Assembly (NCBI GenBank): GCA_903970385.1
Contig: CAJCIN010000237.1
Coordinates: 1 to 37,295, forward strand
Source: Rhodospirillales bacterium
GTDB lineage: Bacteria > Vulcanimicrobiota > Vulcanimicrobiia > Vulcanimicrobiales > Vulcanimicrobiaceae
Reading direction: 5' to 3'
DNA length: 37,295 bases
The notes beneath the pieces are model-generated. The model saw only the letters and a list, made by a program, of their open reading frames with translations. It ran no database searches and was not told where the DNA came from. Both the position numbers and the translations under genes were made by a program. Shown here piece after piece: positions 1-8,564 of the stretch. How positions within the stretch are numbered: position 1 is the stretch's first letter; each line of letters opens with the position of its first letter.

Positions 1-2
1 CG

Positions 3-104
3 GTGTTCGACGTCGCACGCGACGCGATCGACCGCTCCGCCGACGCGCTCCGCCGCGCGTTTGCGGCCACGCGACCGAAGGTGGGGTCTCGACCGGCACA
101 GTAG
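3..104 (+). CDS. C-terminal end of an unidentified protein (5' truncated)
   Basis: An open frame enters from the left edge and ends at TAG 102-104, 11 nt before the exopolyphosphatase start. The 33 visible residues (VFDVARDAIDRSADALRR, then AFAATRPKVGSRPAQ) look like an amphipathic helix followed by a disordered basic tail, a typical protein C-terminus. The other two forward frames read as Arg-rich shadow or as the upstream extension of the next gene. Too little remains to name a family. The short gap suggests co-transcription with the phosphatase; polyphosphate kinase or CHAD-domain genes often sit here, but nothing in the residues proves either. Confidence 0.5.
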   Translation: MFDVARDAIDRSADALRRAFAATRPKVGSRPAQ

Positions 105-115
105 GCACAGCACCG

Positions 116-1714
116 ATGCTGCTCGGCGCGATCGATGTAGGGACCAACTCGATCCATCTCATCGTCGTCGAATTGGATCCCCATTTCGGAACGTCGCGGA
201 CGATTTTGAAAGCGCGCGAGATGGTCCGGCTCGGCGGCGGCGACGCGCTCGTGCGCGGCTACCTCGGCAAGAAAGCGGTCGCGCGCGGCGTCGCGGCGAT
301 CGCGAGATTCGCGGCGTCGGCGCGCGCCGCGGGCGCCGTCGACATACGCGCCGTCGCGACGTCCGCCGTGCGCGAAGCGTCGAACGGCGGCGAATTCGTC
401 GCGGCCGTGCGCGCGTCGAGCGGCATCGAGATCGAGGTGCTCGGCGACGTCGAGGAAGCGCGTCTGATCCATCTCGGCGTGAGCCGCGGCTTTCCGCTCG
501 CCGGCAAAACCGCGTGCATCTTCGACATCGGCGGCGGCTCGACCGAGTTCATCGTCGGCGACGAGGATCGTGCGTATTTTCTGCACAGCGTCCGCATCGG
601 GAGCTTGCGACTGTTCGAAGAGTACGTCGGCGAAGCACCGACGGCGCAAGGGTATCGCGCGCTCGAAGCGTTCGTTCGCGAAACGCTCGCGCCCGTCGCC
701 GTCCGACTCGCCGATTACAACTTCGACACGCTGATCGGCACGTCGGGAACGGTGCTCGGGCTCGCCGCGCTCGATGCCGCCGCGACGGGCCTGCCGTCGC
801 AGCGCGCGCACGGGTACGTGTTGCGGCTCGACCGGTTGCGCGCCTTACAGCAGACGCTCGCGAAGCTGTCGCCGGCGGAGCGCCGCAAATTGCCGGGCAT
901 GAATCCGCGCCGCAGCGACATCATCGTCGCCGGCGCGACGATCGTCGTCACCATCATGGAGCTGCTCGGCCGCGAAGAACTCGTCGTGAGCGAACGGGCG
1001 CTGCGCGAGGGCATCGTCGTCGATTACCTCGAGCGCAATCTGTCGGTCGCGCGCAAGGTCGGTGACGAGCGGTCGCGACGCTTCGACGAGGCGCACGCGC
1101 TCGCGCGCCGTTTCGGCCAGATGGACGTCCACGAGACGCACGTGGCCGCGCTCGCCGTCCAGATCTTCGACGCCACGGTCGACCTGCACCGGTTCGAGCC
1201 CGCCGATCGCGACCTGCTCTTCGCGGCGGCGTTGCTCCACGACGTCGGCCGCGCGATCGCGGTGAGCGCGCATCACAAGCACGGCGCGTACGTCGTCCGG
1301 AGCGCTGGGCTTCCCGGTTGGCGCGCGGAGGAAATCGAGACGATCGCCTCGCTCGTGCGGTATCACCGGAAGTCGCCGCCGAAGCCGACGCACGTCGAGT
1401 GGGCGAACGCCACACCCGCGATGCGAACGAAGATCGAGGGGCTCGCGGCGCTGCTGCGCATCGCCGACGGGCTCGACCGCCGTCACCTCGGCGTCGTCGG
1501 CGGCGTCTCGGCGCGTAAGGGTCCGGGAAGCGTCACGTTCGTTCTGGATGCGCTGCAAGACGTCGCGGGCGAGATGGCCGCCGCCGCGTTCAAGGCCGAT
1601 CTGTTCGAACGCACTTTCGGGCTCGCCGTCTCGTTCGAAGCGACGGTCCGCGCGGACGTGCCGTCCTTCGACGATCAGCCGTCCACGCCGGCCGAGATCG
1701 AAGCGCTCGGTTGA
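116..1714 (+). CDS. ppx: Exopolyphosphatase / pppGpp phosphohydrolase (Ppx/GppA) with C-terminal HD domain
   Basis: Ppx/GppA enzymes release orthophosphate from the ends of polyphosphate and/or convert pppGpp to ppGpp in the cytoplasm. The 532-residue length is near the long two-part Ppx form of about 510 residues. The N-terminal actin-like half shows the phosphate-1 motif IDVGTNSIHL with Asp7, the acidic LGDVEEARL stretch, the second phosphate loop FDIGGGSTEF (Phe136-Phe145), TSGTV and NPRRSDIIVAG. The C-terminal half carries an HD domain with LLHDVGRAI (His375, Asp376) followed by HHKHGAY. The ATG at 116 gives the family N-terminus directly. It is followed after 97 nt by phoB and phoR, so it belongs to the phosphate-response locus. 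A second, shorter homologue lies at 27145-28074. Substrate preference between polyphosphate and pppGpp cannot be read from sequence. Confidence 0.93.
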   Translation: MLLGAIDVGTNSIHLIVVELDPHFGTSRTILKAREMVRLGGGDALVRGYLGKKAVARGVAAIARFAASARAAGAVDIRAVATSAVREASNGGEFVAAVRASSGIEIEVLGDVEEARLIHLGVSRGFPLAGKTACIFDIGGGSTEFIVGDEDRAYFLHSVRIGSLRLFEEYVGEAPTAQGYRALEAFVRETLAPVAVRLADYNFDTLIGTSGTVLGLAALDAAATGLPSQRAHGYVLRLDRLRALQQTLAKLSPAERRKLPGMNPRRSDIIVAGATIVVTIMELLGREELVVSERALREGIVVDYLERNLSVARKVGDERSRRFDEAHALARRFGQMDVHETHVAALAVQIFDATVDLHRFEPADRDLLFAAALLHDVGRAIAVSAHHKHGAYVVRSAGLPGWRAEEIETIASLVRYHRKSPPKPTHVEWANATPAMRTKIEGLAALLRIADGLDRRHLGVVGGVSARKGPGSVTFVLDALQDVAGEMAAAAFKADLFERTFGLAVSFEATVRADVPSFDDQPSTPAEIEALG

Positions 1715-1774
1715 ACCGCCTCCGGCTTGCGGCCGGGCGGGCAGGTGCGCTATGGTGTTCGCGGCGGCGCTCTT

Positions 1775-1791
1775 CGGAACGTCCCGTTCCG
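1775..1791. promoter_or_regulatory. Perfect inverted repeat upstream of phoB
   Basis: CGGAACG (1775-1781), a 3-nt centre TCC, and CGTTCCG (1785-1791) form a perfect 7-bp inverted repeat 20 nt before the phoB start codon, in the 97-nt ppx-phoB gap. It could be a dimeric operator or a small RNA hairpin. No known consensus was recognised, and in this GC-rich background a chance 7-bp palindrome is possible. Confidence 0.3.
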
Positions 1792-1811
1792 CGTGCCGGT
1801 AAGGATTCCAG

Positions 1812-2510
1812 ATGGTGGCCTCGGGCCCGAAACGCATCCTGATCGTCGACGACGAGTCGGCCATCCTCCAGACCCTCCGCTTCAATCTCGAACGCAACGG
1901 TTACACCGTGGCGACGGCCGGCGACGGCCGGACGGCGATCACGCTCGCCGCGAGCGAACGCCCGGATCTCATCATCATGGACATCATGTTGCCGGTGCTC
2001 GACGGCATCGAGGCGTGTAAGGAGATCCGCAAGACGAGCGGCGTTCCGATCATCATGCTGACCGCGCGCGATCAGGAGATCGACAAAGTCCTCGCGCTCG
2101 AACTCGGCGCCGACGATTACGTGACGAAACCGTTCTCTCTGCACGAGTTTCTCGCGCGCGTCAAAGCGCGCTTGCGCCGCCAGCCGTCCGGCGAAGGCAC
2201 CGTGCGCAGCGACGCGATCTCGGTTTCCGACATCGTGCTCGATCCGTCGCGCCAGTCGCTGATCGTGCGGGGCCGTACCGTCTCGCTCGCGCCGAAGGAG
2301 TTCAGCCTCCTCCACGTGCTCATGGAGAATCGCGGCCGCGTCGTGACGCGACAGACGCTGCTCGACAAAGTGTGGGGCTACGATTTCGAGGGCGAACACC
2401 AGACGATCAGCGTCCACGTTCGCTGGCTGCGCGAGAAGATCGAGATCGATCCGAACAATCCGCTCCACATCATCACGGTCCGCAGCCGCGGCTATATGTT
2501 CAAAGAATAA
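1812..2510 (+). CDS. phoB: Phosphate-regulon response regulator, OmpR/PhoB family
   Basis: DNA-binding response regulator that, when phosphorylated by PhoR, would bind Pho boxes and activate genes for phosphate uptake. The receiver domain (about residues 7-120) has the acidic pair Asp13-Asp14, phosphoacceptor Asp57 in IIMDIMLPVLDG, Thr84 in IIMLTARDQ and Lys106 in DDYVTKPF. The C-terminal winged helix (about 135-232) has LAPKEFSLLHVLMEN and GYDFEGEHQTISVHVRWL, ending RGYMFKE. Start ATG 1812 is supported by AAGGA at 1801-1805, six bases upstream. phoR follows after 30 nt. The name PhoB rather than another OmpR member rests on its neighbours ppx, phoR and pst; the four-unit Pho box at 4957-4997 is the probable local target. 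Confidence 0.9.
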   Translation: MVASGPKRILIVDDESAILQTLRFNLERNGYTVATAGDGRTAITLAASERPDLIIMDIMLPVLDGIEACKEIRKTSGVPIIMLTARDQEIDKVLALELGADDYVTKPFSLHEFLARVKARLRRQPSGEGTVRSDAISVSDIVLDPSRQSLIVRGRTVSLAPKEFSLLHVLMENRGRVVTRQTLLDKVWGYDFEGEHQTISVHVRWLREKIEIDPNNPLHIITVRSRGYMFKE

Positions 2511-2540
2511 CGGCAACGTTATTCGGTTCGAATCGTAACG

Positions 2541-3695
2541 ATGCTCCTCGAATGGGTCGCGGGTGCGTGTGCCGTCGCGCTCGGGTTCGTGCTCGGTCGC
2601 GCGACGCGAGGAAACGCGCTCGACGGGGTCGTCGCGGACGACGGCTCGGCGGAGATCGCCTCCGACTCACGCTTCGAGCAATTACTCCGCTCGTTGACCG
2701 TCGGAATCGTGACGGTGGATGGGCGCGGCCGCCTCGATTCGATCAATGCAGCCGCGGGCGCCATCTTCGACGTCGGGAACCGGCCCGTTCTCGGTCGCGC
2801 GATCATCGAGGTCGTGCCGTCGTTCGATCTCGACCGGCGCGTGCGGGAAGCGCTCGACGGCCAACCGTCACGCGGCCGGATCTCGCTCAACCGCCCGGCC
2901 GGCACGCGCGTCCTCACCGTCGCGACGCTGCCGATCGACGGTTCGCGCGGGGCGCTGGTGATCGCGAGCGACGAGACGCGATTGCACGAACTGGAACAGA
3001 CGCGCCGCGATTTCATTTCGAGCGTCTCGCACGAACTGCGCACGCCGCTCTCGTCGATCAACTTGATGATCGAGACGATTCTCGACAACGACGGCGACAT
3101 CGAAGCGATCGACATCTTCCTGCCGCGCATCAAACGCGAGGTCGACCGGATGGTGCAGCTGGTGGAAGATCTGCTCGAGCTCGCCCGTGCCGAATCCGGT
3201 CAGCTGCGACTGCGCCGCGAGCTCGTCGATCTCGCGAGCGTCGGAACGACGATCCTGAGAACGTTCGAGCCGCGCGCGGCGCAACTCGGCGTCGCGCTGC
3301 GTTTCGAAGGCGAGGAAGTCCGGATCAACGGCGACGCGGACCGTCTCGCGCAGATCTTCGTGAACCTCATCGACAACGCGCTACGGCATACCCCCTCCGG
3401 CGGCGAGGTCGTCGCCCGGGTGCTCTCGCACGACGGCAGTGCGACGCTCGTCGTGCGCGACAGCGGCATAGGCATCCCGTACAACGATCTCCCGCACGTC
3501 TTCGAACGGTTCTACGTGGTGGACCGCAGTCGCGCGCGAGAGTCGACCGGTACCGGGCTCGGTCTCTCGATCGTCAAGCAGATCGTCGAGGCGCACGGCG
3601 GCACCGTCACGGCTGACTCGGAGTTCGGTCGCGGCGCGACGGTAACGTGCGTGTTTCCGGCGGCCCGGCCGCTGCCCGCAGGCGAGACCACCTGA
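2541..3695 (+). CDS. phoR: Phosphate-regulon sensor histidine kinase PhoR
   Basis: Membrane-bound kinase partner of PhoB (384 aa). One N-terminal membrane helix (about residues 3-20, LLEWVAGACAVALGFVLG) is followed directly by a PAS-like cytoplasmic domain (about 40-140), the dimerisation/phosphoacceptor helix SSVSHELRTPLSS with His164, and the catalytic ATPase domain with N box FVNLIDNALRHTP, G1 RDSGIGIP, F box HVFERFY and G2 TGLGLSIVKQIVEAHGG. It has no extracytoplasmic sensor region, as expected for PhoR kinases that read phosphate status through the Pst transporter. Its last 89 bases overlap the convergent acyltransferase at 3607-4833. phoU, the usual adaptor between Pst and PhoR, is not in this window. 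Confidence 0.9.
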   Translation: MLLEWVAGACAVALGFVLGRATRGNALDGVVADDGSAEIASDSRFEQLLRSLTVGIVTVDGRGRLDSINAAAGAIFDVGNRPVLGRAIIEVVPSFDLDRRVREALDGQPSRGRISLNRPAGTRVLTVATLPIDGSRGALVIASDETRLHELEQTRRDFISSVSHELRTPLSSINLMIETILDNDGDIEAIDIFLPRIKREVDRMVQLVEDLLELARAESGQLRLRRELVDLASVGTTILRTFEPRAAQLGVALRFEGEEVRINGDADRLAQIFVNLIDNALRHTPSGGEVVARVLSHDGSATLVVRDSGIGIPYNDLPHVFERFYVVDRSRARESTGTGLGLSIVKQIVEAHGGTVTADSEFGRGATVTCVFPAARPLPAGETT

Positions 3696-4833
3696 ATGCG
3701 AACGTTTGCGGCTTGATCGTGCCGAGCAACGGACGTTCGATGAAGTACGTCACCGCGGTCGATACCGCGAACGTGATCGCCCAACCCGAGGCGATGTAGA
3801 CCGTCTTCCAATGCGGATCGTCGTGGGGATTCGGCGTCGCCGCGCGCGGCACGCCGTGTTGCCACATCCAGATCATCAACAGCGTGTGCCAGAGATAGAC
3901 GTTGTACGAAACGACGCCGCAGAAGACGAAGAACGGATTCGCGAGGACGACGCGCCACGCGCGTAGCGCGAGACACGAGCACGCGATGAGACCGCCCGCC
4001 GCGATCGCGACGAACGTGCGGCCGATGAGATCCCAGCGCTGGGGGCCGAGGGCGACGTATTGCACGGTGTCGGCCGACTGCATGAGCCGGAACGCCCCGT
4101 ACGCACAGAGCGCGGCTCCGAGCGTGAAGACGGCGGCCGGAACGCGCAGTCGACGAACGCGCACGTACGCGACGCAGTACGCGGCGAACATGCCGCACGC
4201 GAAGAGGTCGAGATATGCCGGCAGTTCGCGGACGATCGTCTCGTCGCCGAGGCAGCACGTCGAAACCGCGTGGCGGTAGACGAACGCGATCGTGCAGAGC
4301 GCGACGGCCGTTGCGAAGGGCGACGTGCGGAACGCGCGCGCGACGAGCGGGAAGATCAGGTAGAACTGCATCTCGATCGCGAGGCTCCAGAAGACGGAGT
4401 TCGCCTTGCCGAGCCCGGTCGGAAACGCGTTCTGCACGAACAGCGCGTGCGTGAGTGCGTTGACGGCCAGATCCTTGCGGTCGAGGTATGCCGCGGACAC
4501 GGCGAGCGTCGCGATGAGCGCGAGCGCGTACGACGGGGCGATCTTGACGAACCGGCGCCGCGCGAAGTCGCGAAGGCCTTCGACGCGGACGTCCGCACCG
4601 AGCGCACGCAGCGCGTGCGGGAAGCCGAGCACGAAGCCGCTGATGGCGAAGAAGAGGTCGACGCCGAGGTAGCCGTCGCGCGCGTACACGTCCACGGGCC
4701 ACTGGATGCCGAACGCCGCGAACTCGGGCGTCAACCACGAGAACAGGTACGTGTGGTACACGAGGACGAGCAGAATCGCGATGCCCCGCAGGCCGTCGAC
4801 CGCCTCCGTGCCGCTGCGGACGTGTTCGCGCAC
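3607..4833 (-). CDS. Acyltransferase 3 family membrane protein (OafA/YrhL type)
   Basis: Integral membrane O-acyltransferase that would move acyl groups, often acetyl, onto cell-surface polysaccharide, peptidoglycan or lipid sugars; the acceptor cannot be predicted. The 408 residues open with DGLRGIAILLVLVYHTYLF, carrying the invariant Arg16 and catalytic-type His27. GVDLFFAISGFVLGFP and SVFWSLAIEMQFYLIFPL follow, all family hallmarks, with about ten hydrophobic segments. The C-terminal SGNH domain of larger relatives is absent. The only start in frame is GTG at 4833, without a clear ribosome site. It lies antisense between phoR and pstS and overlaps the phoR 3' end by 89 bp, so the two messages are complementary over that stretch. 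A role in phosphate starvation is possible but unsupported. Confidence 0.85.
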   Translation of the reverse strand: MREHVRSGTEAVDGLRGIAILLVLVYHTYLFSWLTPEFAAFGIQWPVDVYARDGYLGVDLFFAISGFVLGFPHALRALGADVRVEGLRDFARRRFVKIAPSYALALIATLAVSAAYLDRKDLAVNALTHALFVQNAFPTGLGKANSVFWSLAIEMQFYLIFPLVARAFRTSPFATAVALCTIAFVYRHAVSTCCLGDETIVRELPAYLDLFACGMFAAYCVAYVRVRRLRVPAAVFTLGAALCAYGAFRLMQSADTVQYVALGPQRWDLIGRTFVAIAAGGLIACSCLALRAWRVVLANPFFVFCGVVSYNVYLWHTLLMIWMWQHGVPRAATPNPHDDPHWKTVYIASGWAITFAVSTAVTYFIERPLLGTIKPQTFAFRWSRLRAAAGPPETRTLPSRRDRTPSQP

Positions 4834-4956
4834 GCTCGAAGCTTCGGCGCCGGGCGCTCGAGCCCGTCTTAAGACGATGATAACGCAAGGATAAGGTCGA
4901 GCGCGGATACTGTTCGACGTCGCCGGACGTTTCGGTTCGAGCGATGTCCGACGAAG
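4834..4956. other. Divergent intergenic region, acyltransferase side
   Basis: This is the acyltransferase-proximal half of the 234-nt gap between that gene and pstS. It contains a perfect 10-bp palindrome GTCTTAAGAC at 4865-4874 and an AT-richer stretch around 4875-4893 that may hold the acyltransferase promoter. I could not place a convincing -35/-10 pair. Confidence 0.35.
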
Positions 4957-4997
4957 GTTAACGGCTCCTTAATGCGCCGTTAAACCGGTCTTATGCT
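4957..4997 (+). promoter_or_regulatory. Pho box: four direct repeats at exact 11-bp spacing upstream of pstS
   Basis: Four TTAA-cored units begin exactly 11 bp apart: GTTAACGG at 4957, CTTAATGC at 4968, GTTAAACC at 4979 and CTTATGCT at 4990. PhoB-family regulators bind direct repeats with an 11-bp period. The core resembles the cyanobacterial 8-bp Pho unit with 3-bp spacers (CTTAACCT type) more than the E. coli CTGTCAT unit. The fourth, weakest unit contains TATGCT (4992-4997) and could double as the -10 element, leaving three true operators. The array ends 70 nt before the pstS ATG, a sensible distance for a phosphate-activated promoter of pstSCAB. PhoB and PhoR are encoded 1.3-2.5 kb upstream. 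Confidence 0.85.
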
Positions 4998-5067
4998 GCG
5001 GCTGCGACCATCGAGGCCGCGTGCATGTCGTCGACGCGAATTGCAACGCACATCAGGAGGTTCTCCC

Positions 5068-5886
5068 ATGTCCAGGTCCGCACGCCTTGCGGCCATCGCA
5101 CTCGCCGCCGCGATCGCGCCCTCGGCCGCATTCGCCGATACGTCGATATCGGCCGCCGGCTCGACCGCGCTGCAACCGCTCGTTCAAGCTGCGGCGGACG
5201 AGTATCAGCAGAAAAACTCCGACGTCAAAATCAGCGTGACGGGCGGCGGTTCGCGCACCGGTTTGTCGCTCGTGTCCTCGAAGGCCGTCGATCTCGGCGA
5301 TTCCGACATCCTCGCTCCCGACGGCACGAACGGCCTCGTCGATCACAAGGTCGCCGTGATCGGCTTCTCGGTCGTCGTCAATCCGGCAGCGGGTGTCAAG
5401 GGTCTCAGTAAAAAGCAAGTCCAGGATATCTTCACGCTCAAGGTCACCAACTGGAAAGACGTGGGCGGTAAGGACCAGCAGATCACCGTCATCAACCGCC
5501 CGGCGAGCTCGGGGACGCGTGCGGTCTTCATGAAGACGCTCATGGGTTCGATCGACACGCTCCCGCCGACGCTGACCGAGGACGCAACCGGCACGGTCGT
5601 GCAGAAGGTCGCGCAGACGGCTGGCGCCGTTTCGTACGCCTCGTTCTCCGGGACGCACAACGCGTCGGGCGTGAGCGAACTCGCGATCGACGGCGCTGCC
5701 GCGACGGAAGACAACGTGATGACCGGAAAATATCCGTTCTGGTCGTACGAGCACATCTATACGAACGGTCCGCCCTCGAAGGACATCGCGAAGTTCATCG
5801 CGTTCCTGCAAGAAGACACCGCGGTGTTTAAAAAGACGGGCTACATCCAGATCCGCGACATGAAAGTCACGGAAAACAACCGCTAG
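5068..5886 (+). CDS. pstS: Periplasmic phosphate-binding protein PstS
   Basis: Captures phosphate outside the membrane and delivers it to PstCA. The frame opens earlier at 4993, but that ATG lies inside the Pho box. The true start is ATG 5068, preceded at 5055-5060 by a perfect AGGAGG with 7-nt spacing. This gives 272 residues with a classical signal peptide, MSRSARLAAIALAAAIAPSA then AFA, cleaved before DTSIS. Mature motifs include ISAAGSTALQPLV, VTGGGSRTGLSLV, DLGDSDI and INRPASSGTRAVFMKT, the phosphate-contact loops of the PBP-like family. No lipobox cysteine is seen, so it is probably a free soluble protein or held by the transporter. First gene of pstSCAB; pstC begins 40 nt downstream. 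Confidence 0.95.
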   Translation: MSRSARLAAIALAAAIAPSAAFADTSISAAGSTALQPLVQAAADEYQQKNSDVKISVTGGGSRTGLSLVSSKAVDLGDSDILAPDGTNGLVDHKVAVIGFSVVVNPAAGVKGLSKKQVQDIFTLKVTNWKDVGGKDQQITVINRPASSGTRAVFMKTLMGSIDTLPPTLTEDATGTVVQKVAQTAGAVSYASFSGTHNASGVSELAIDGAAATEDNVMTGKYPFWSYEHIYTNGPPSKDIAKFIAFLQEDTAVFKKTGYIQIRDMKVTENNR

Positions 5887-5926
5887 TTTCGAGACGCGTG
5901 TTCGCCGAAGGGGACGATAGGTCGGG

Positions 5927-6811
5927 ATGGTAGGGGTCCGCGCCAGCAAGGCACATCGTGACGAGGGCATCGCGCTCGTCGTCCTCATGTCGTGCAGCGC
6001 GCTCTTCGTGATCGCGATCGCGCTCATTCTCGGCTTCCTCGCCTTCAACGGCACGCGTCTCTTTTGGGGCGATCACTATTCGCCGCTGAAGTTCTTGTTC
6101 GGTACGGACTGGGACGGGTTCGGCGGACACTACGGGGCGGCCACGTTCATCGCGGGTTCGCTCGTCGCGACCGGCATGGCGATCGCGATCGGCGGACCGC
6201 TCGGCGTCGCGATCGGCGTCTTTTTCTCGGAGCTCGCGCCGAAGCGTGTCGCGACCGCGTTCAAGCCCGCGATCGAGGTGCTCGTCGGCATCCCGTCCGT
6301 CGTCTACGGCTGGCTCGGGTTGACGTTGCTCGTGCCCGCGATCGCGACGGTCTTCCATCTCCCCGACGGCGACGGTCTCCTCGCCGCCGGCATCGTGCTC
6401 TCCATCATGATCCTGCCGACGGTGATCTCGCTCTCGGAAGACGCGCTGCGCGTCGTCCCGAACTCCCTCCGCGAGGGATCGGCGGCGCTCGGCGCCACGC
6501 GCTGGGAAACGATCACGAAAGTCTTGCTGCCGTCGGCCTCGAGCGGCATCGCGGTCGCGGTGATCCTCGGCGTCGCGCGCGCGATCGGCGAGACGCTCGC
6601 CGTGCAACTCGTGCTCGGCAATGCGGCGATCTTGCCGACGTCGCTGCTGAAACCGGCGGCCGCGCTCACGTCCGAGATCGTCATGGACATGGGCGACGCG
6701 CCGGACGGTAGCGGTTTCAAGCACGCGCTCTTCGCGATGGCGTTTCTGCTGCTGCTGATCTCGATGGGGTTGATCCTCTTGATCCGCCTCGCGCTCCGGC
6801 GCCGGACGTAG
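5927..6811 (+). CDS. pstC: Phosphate ABC transporter permease PstC
   Basis: One of two membrane subunits forming the phosphate channel. The 294 residues begin with a hydrophobic helix ([19 protein letters not shown]) and contain about six membrane segments. The permease signature region that docks to the ATPase is [20 protein letters not shown] followed by [15 protein letters not shown]. The [14 protein letters not shown] loop matches the PstC family pattern of FLFGTDWNP type. Start ATG 5927 has AAGGGGA 12 nt upstream, slightly long spacing. Its TAG overlaps the GTG of pstA by one base (TAGTG), so the two are translationally coupled. Confidence 0.94.
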   Translation: MVGVRASKAHRDEGIALVVLMSCSALFVIAIALILGFLAFNGTRLFWGDHYSPLKFLFGTDWDGFGGHYGAATFIAGSLVATGMAIAIGGPLGVAIGVFFSELAPKRVATAFKPAIEVLVGIPSVVYGWLGLTLLVPAIATVFHLPDGDGLLAAGIVLSIMILPTVISLSEDALRVVPNSLREGSAALGATRWETITKVLLPSASSGIAVAVILGVARAIGETLAVQLVLGNAAILPTSLLKPAAALTSEIVMDMGDAPDGSGFKHALFAMAFLLLLISMGLILLIRLALRRRT

Positions 6812-7734
6812 TGGCGCAAGCGGTGATCGCACAGCCCGCCGTCGCGCGTCTGCGCGGCAGCAACGCGCGTTCGCGCCGCATCGTCGATCGGATCGCGACG
6901 GCCGCGCTCTGGGGTGCGTCGAGCCTCGTCGTGCTGCTGTTGCTGCTGTTCATCGGCTTCGAATTCTACCGCGGCGCGAGTTCGATCTCGTGGCAGTTCC
7001 TCACGGGGTCGCCCACCGCCGGCACGGCGGGCGGCGGCATCGGGCCGCTCATCTTCAACTCGTTCTACGTGTTGATCCTCACGCTCGCGTTCACGGTGCC
7101 GATCTCCGTCTGCGCGGGCATGTACTTGCAAGAGTACTCGGCCGGCGGCCGCTTCAAAGCGATCGTGCAGTTCAGCGCGGAGTCGCTCGCGACGGTCCCC
7201 TCGATCGTGATGGGACTCTTCGGTCTGCTCGTCTTCGTCTCTGCGTTGCACTGGCATTTCACGGCGCTCGGCGGCGCGCTCACGTTGACGCTGCTGAATC
7301 TGCCGGCGATGATGCGCGTGACGCAAGAAGCGCTCGCGGGCGTTCCGGGCACGTATCGCGAGGCATCGATGGCCTGCGGTGCGACGAAGTGGCAGACCGT
7401 TCTCAAGGTCATCTTGCCGAGCGCGATCGGTCCGCTCACGACGGGCGTCGTGCTCGTCTCCGGCCGCATCTTCGGCGAGACGGCCGCGCTGATCTACACG
7501 GCCGGCGCGTCCGTTTCGTACGGTCGCAGCGCGTACGACGTCAATCCGTTCCACACGGCGGAAACGCTCGCCGTCGGACTGTACCAAGTCCATCGCGAGG
7601 CGCTCGTCCCCGACGTCGATCGGATCGCCAACGGCTCGGCGCTCGTCCTGCTCGTCATGGTGCTCGTGTTCAACGTCGTCGCGCGCGTCGTGGGGCGCGC
7701 GCTAACCCTGCGCTTCACCGGGAAGGCTCGATGA
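6811..7734 (+). CDS. pstA: Phosphate ABC transporter permease PstA
   Basis: Second membrane subunit of the phosphate importer (307 aa). It starts at GTG 6811, sharing one base with the pstC stop. The first helix is at about residues 33-53 ([16 protein letters not shown]), followed by [34 protein letters not shown], and the ATPase-coupling loop [19 protein letters not shown] then [16 protein letters not shown]. All are typical of PstA. The TGA at 7732-7734 overlaps the pstB start in ATGA, indicating coupled translation of channel and ATPase. Confidence 0.94.
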   Translation: MAQAVIAQPAVARLRGSNARSRRIVDRIATAALWGASSLVVLLLLLFIGFEFYRGASSISWQFLTGSPTAGTAGGGIGPLIFNSFYVLILTLAFTVPISVCAGMYLQEYSAGGRFKAIVQFSAESLATVPSIVMGLFGLLVFVSALHWHFTALGGALTLTLLNLPAMMRVTQEALAGVPGTYREASMACGATKWQTVLKVILPSAIGPLTTGVVLVSGRIFGETAALIYTAGASVSYGRSAYDVNPFHTAETLAVGLYQVHREALVPDVDRIANGSALVLLVMVLVFNVVARVVGRALTLRFTGKAR

Positions 7735-8519
7735 TCCAATCGCAACCGGCCGCCGCGCCCGCGCTCGCCGACAAGATGAAGATCGAGAATCTCGACATCT
7801 TCTACGGCACGTTCCAGGCGATGAAGCGCGCGAACCTGAGCGTGCCGGATCGTCACGTCATGGCGCTGATCGGCCCGTCCGGCTGCGGCAAGTCGACGTT
7901 TCTCCGGGCGCTCAACCGGATGCACGACCTCACGCCCGGCGCGCGCGTCGAGGGCAAGGTGACGCTCGACGGCGTCGACATCTACGCGCCGTCGATCGAT
8001 CCCGTCACGGTGCGGCATCGCATCGGCATGGTCTTTCAGCGGCCGAACCCGTTTCCGAAGTCGATCTTCGAAAACGTCGTCTACGGCGCGAAGATTCACG
8101 GCGAGAAAAATCCGAAGCGTCTCGCCGAAATCGCCGAGAAGAGCTTACGCGCCGCCGCGCTGTGGGACGAAGTCAAAGACCGGCTCAGCCGCTCCGCGCT
8201 CGATCTCTCGGGCGGTCAGCAGCAGCGCTTGTGCATCGCGCGCGTGCTCGCGGTCGAACCCGAAGTGATCCTCATGGACGAGCCGGCGTCGGCGCTCGAC
8301 CCGATCGCGACGTCGAAGATCGAAGATCTCATCGGCGAGCTCAAAAGAGATTACACGGTGATCATCGTGACGCACTCGATGCAGCAAGCGGCGCGCATCT
8401 CCGACTTCACGTCGTTCTTCTTGCTGGGCGAGCTGATCGAGGTCGGCACGACGTCAGATATTTTCACGCGGCCTCGCGACAAGCGCACGGAAGACTACAT
8501 CACCGGCCGCTACGGGTAG
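7731..8519 (+). CDS. pstB: Phosphate ABC transporter ATP-binding protein PstB
   Basis: Cytoplasmic ATPase that powers PstSCA. The 262-residue protein starts at ATG 7731, overlapping the pstA stop by 4 nt; longer in-frame extensions lie inside pstA and are not real. It shows Walker [10 protein letters not shown] (residues 48-56), [10 protein letters not shown] specific to PstB, Q-loop [18 protein letters not shown], signature [16 protein letters not shown], Walker [14 protein letters not shown] and H-loop VTHSMQQA. It ends [12 protein letters not shown], the canonical PstB C-terminus. The expected next gene phoU is missing: a secreted hypothetical follows 45 nt later. Confidence 0.96.
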   Translation: MIQSQPAAAPALADKMKIENLDIFYGTFQAMKRANLSVPDRHVMALIGPSGCGKSTFLRALNRMHDLTPGARVEGKVTLDGVDIYAPSIDPVTVRHRIGMVFQRPNPFPKSIFENVVYGAKIHGEKNPKRLAEIAEKSLRAAALWDEVKDRLSRSALDLSGGQQQRLCIARVLAVEPEVILMDEPASALDPIATSKIEDLIGELKRDYTVIIVTHSMQQAARISDFTSFFLLGELIEVGTTSDIFTRPRDKRTEDYITGRYG

Positions 8520-8564
8520 CCGACCCGCCGCCCTATGCCGACGAGTGGATAAATCGGAGGGCTC

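Noticed and set aside
845-1897. Long minus-strand open frame across ppx
   Set aside because: Arg/Asp-rich shadow of a high-GC gene; no motifs, and the plus strand carries complete Ppx motifs. Many similar long frames on both strands were dropped for the same reason.
4993-5067. Extended pstS start at ATG 4993
   Set aside because: It lies inside the fourth Pho unit, and a perfect AGGAGG plus signal peptide supports ATG 5068.
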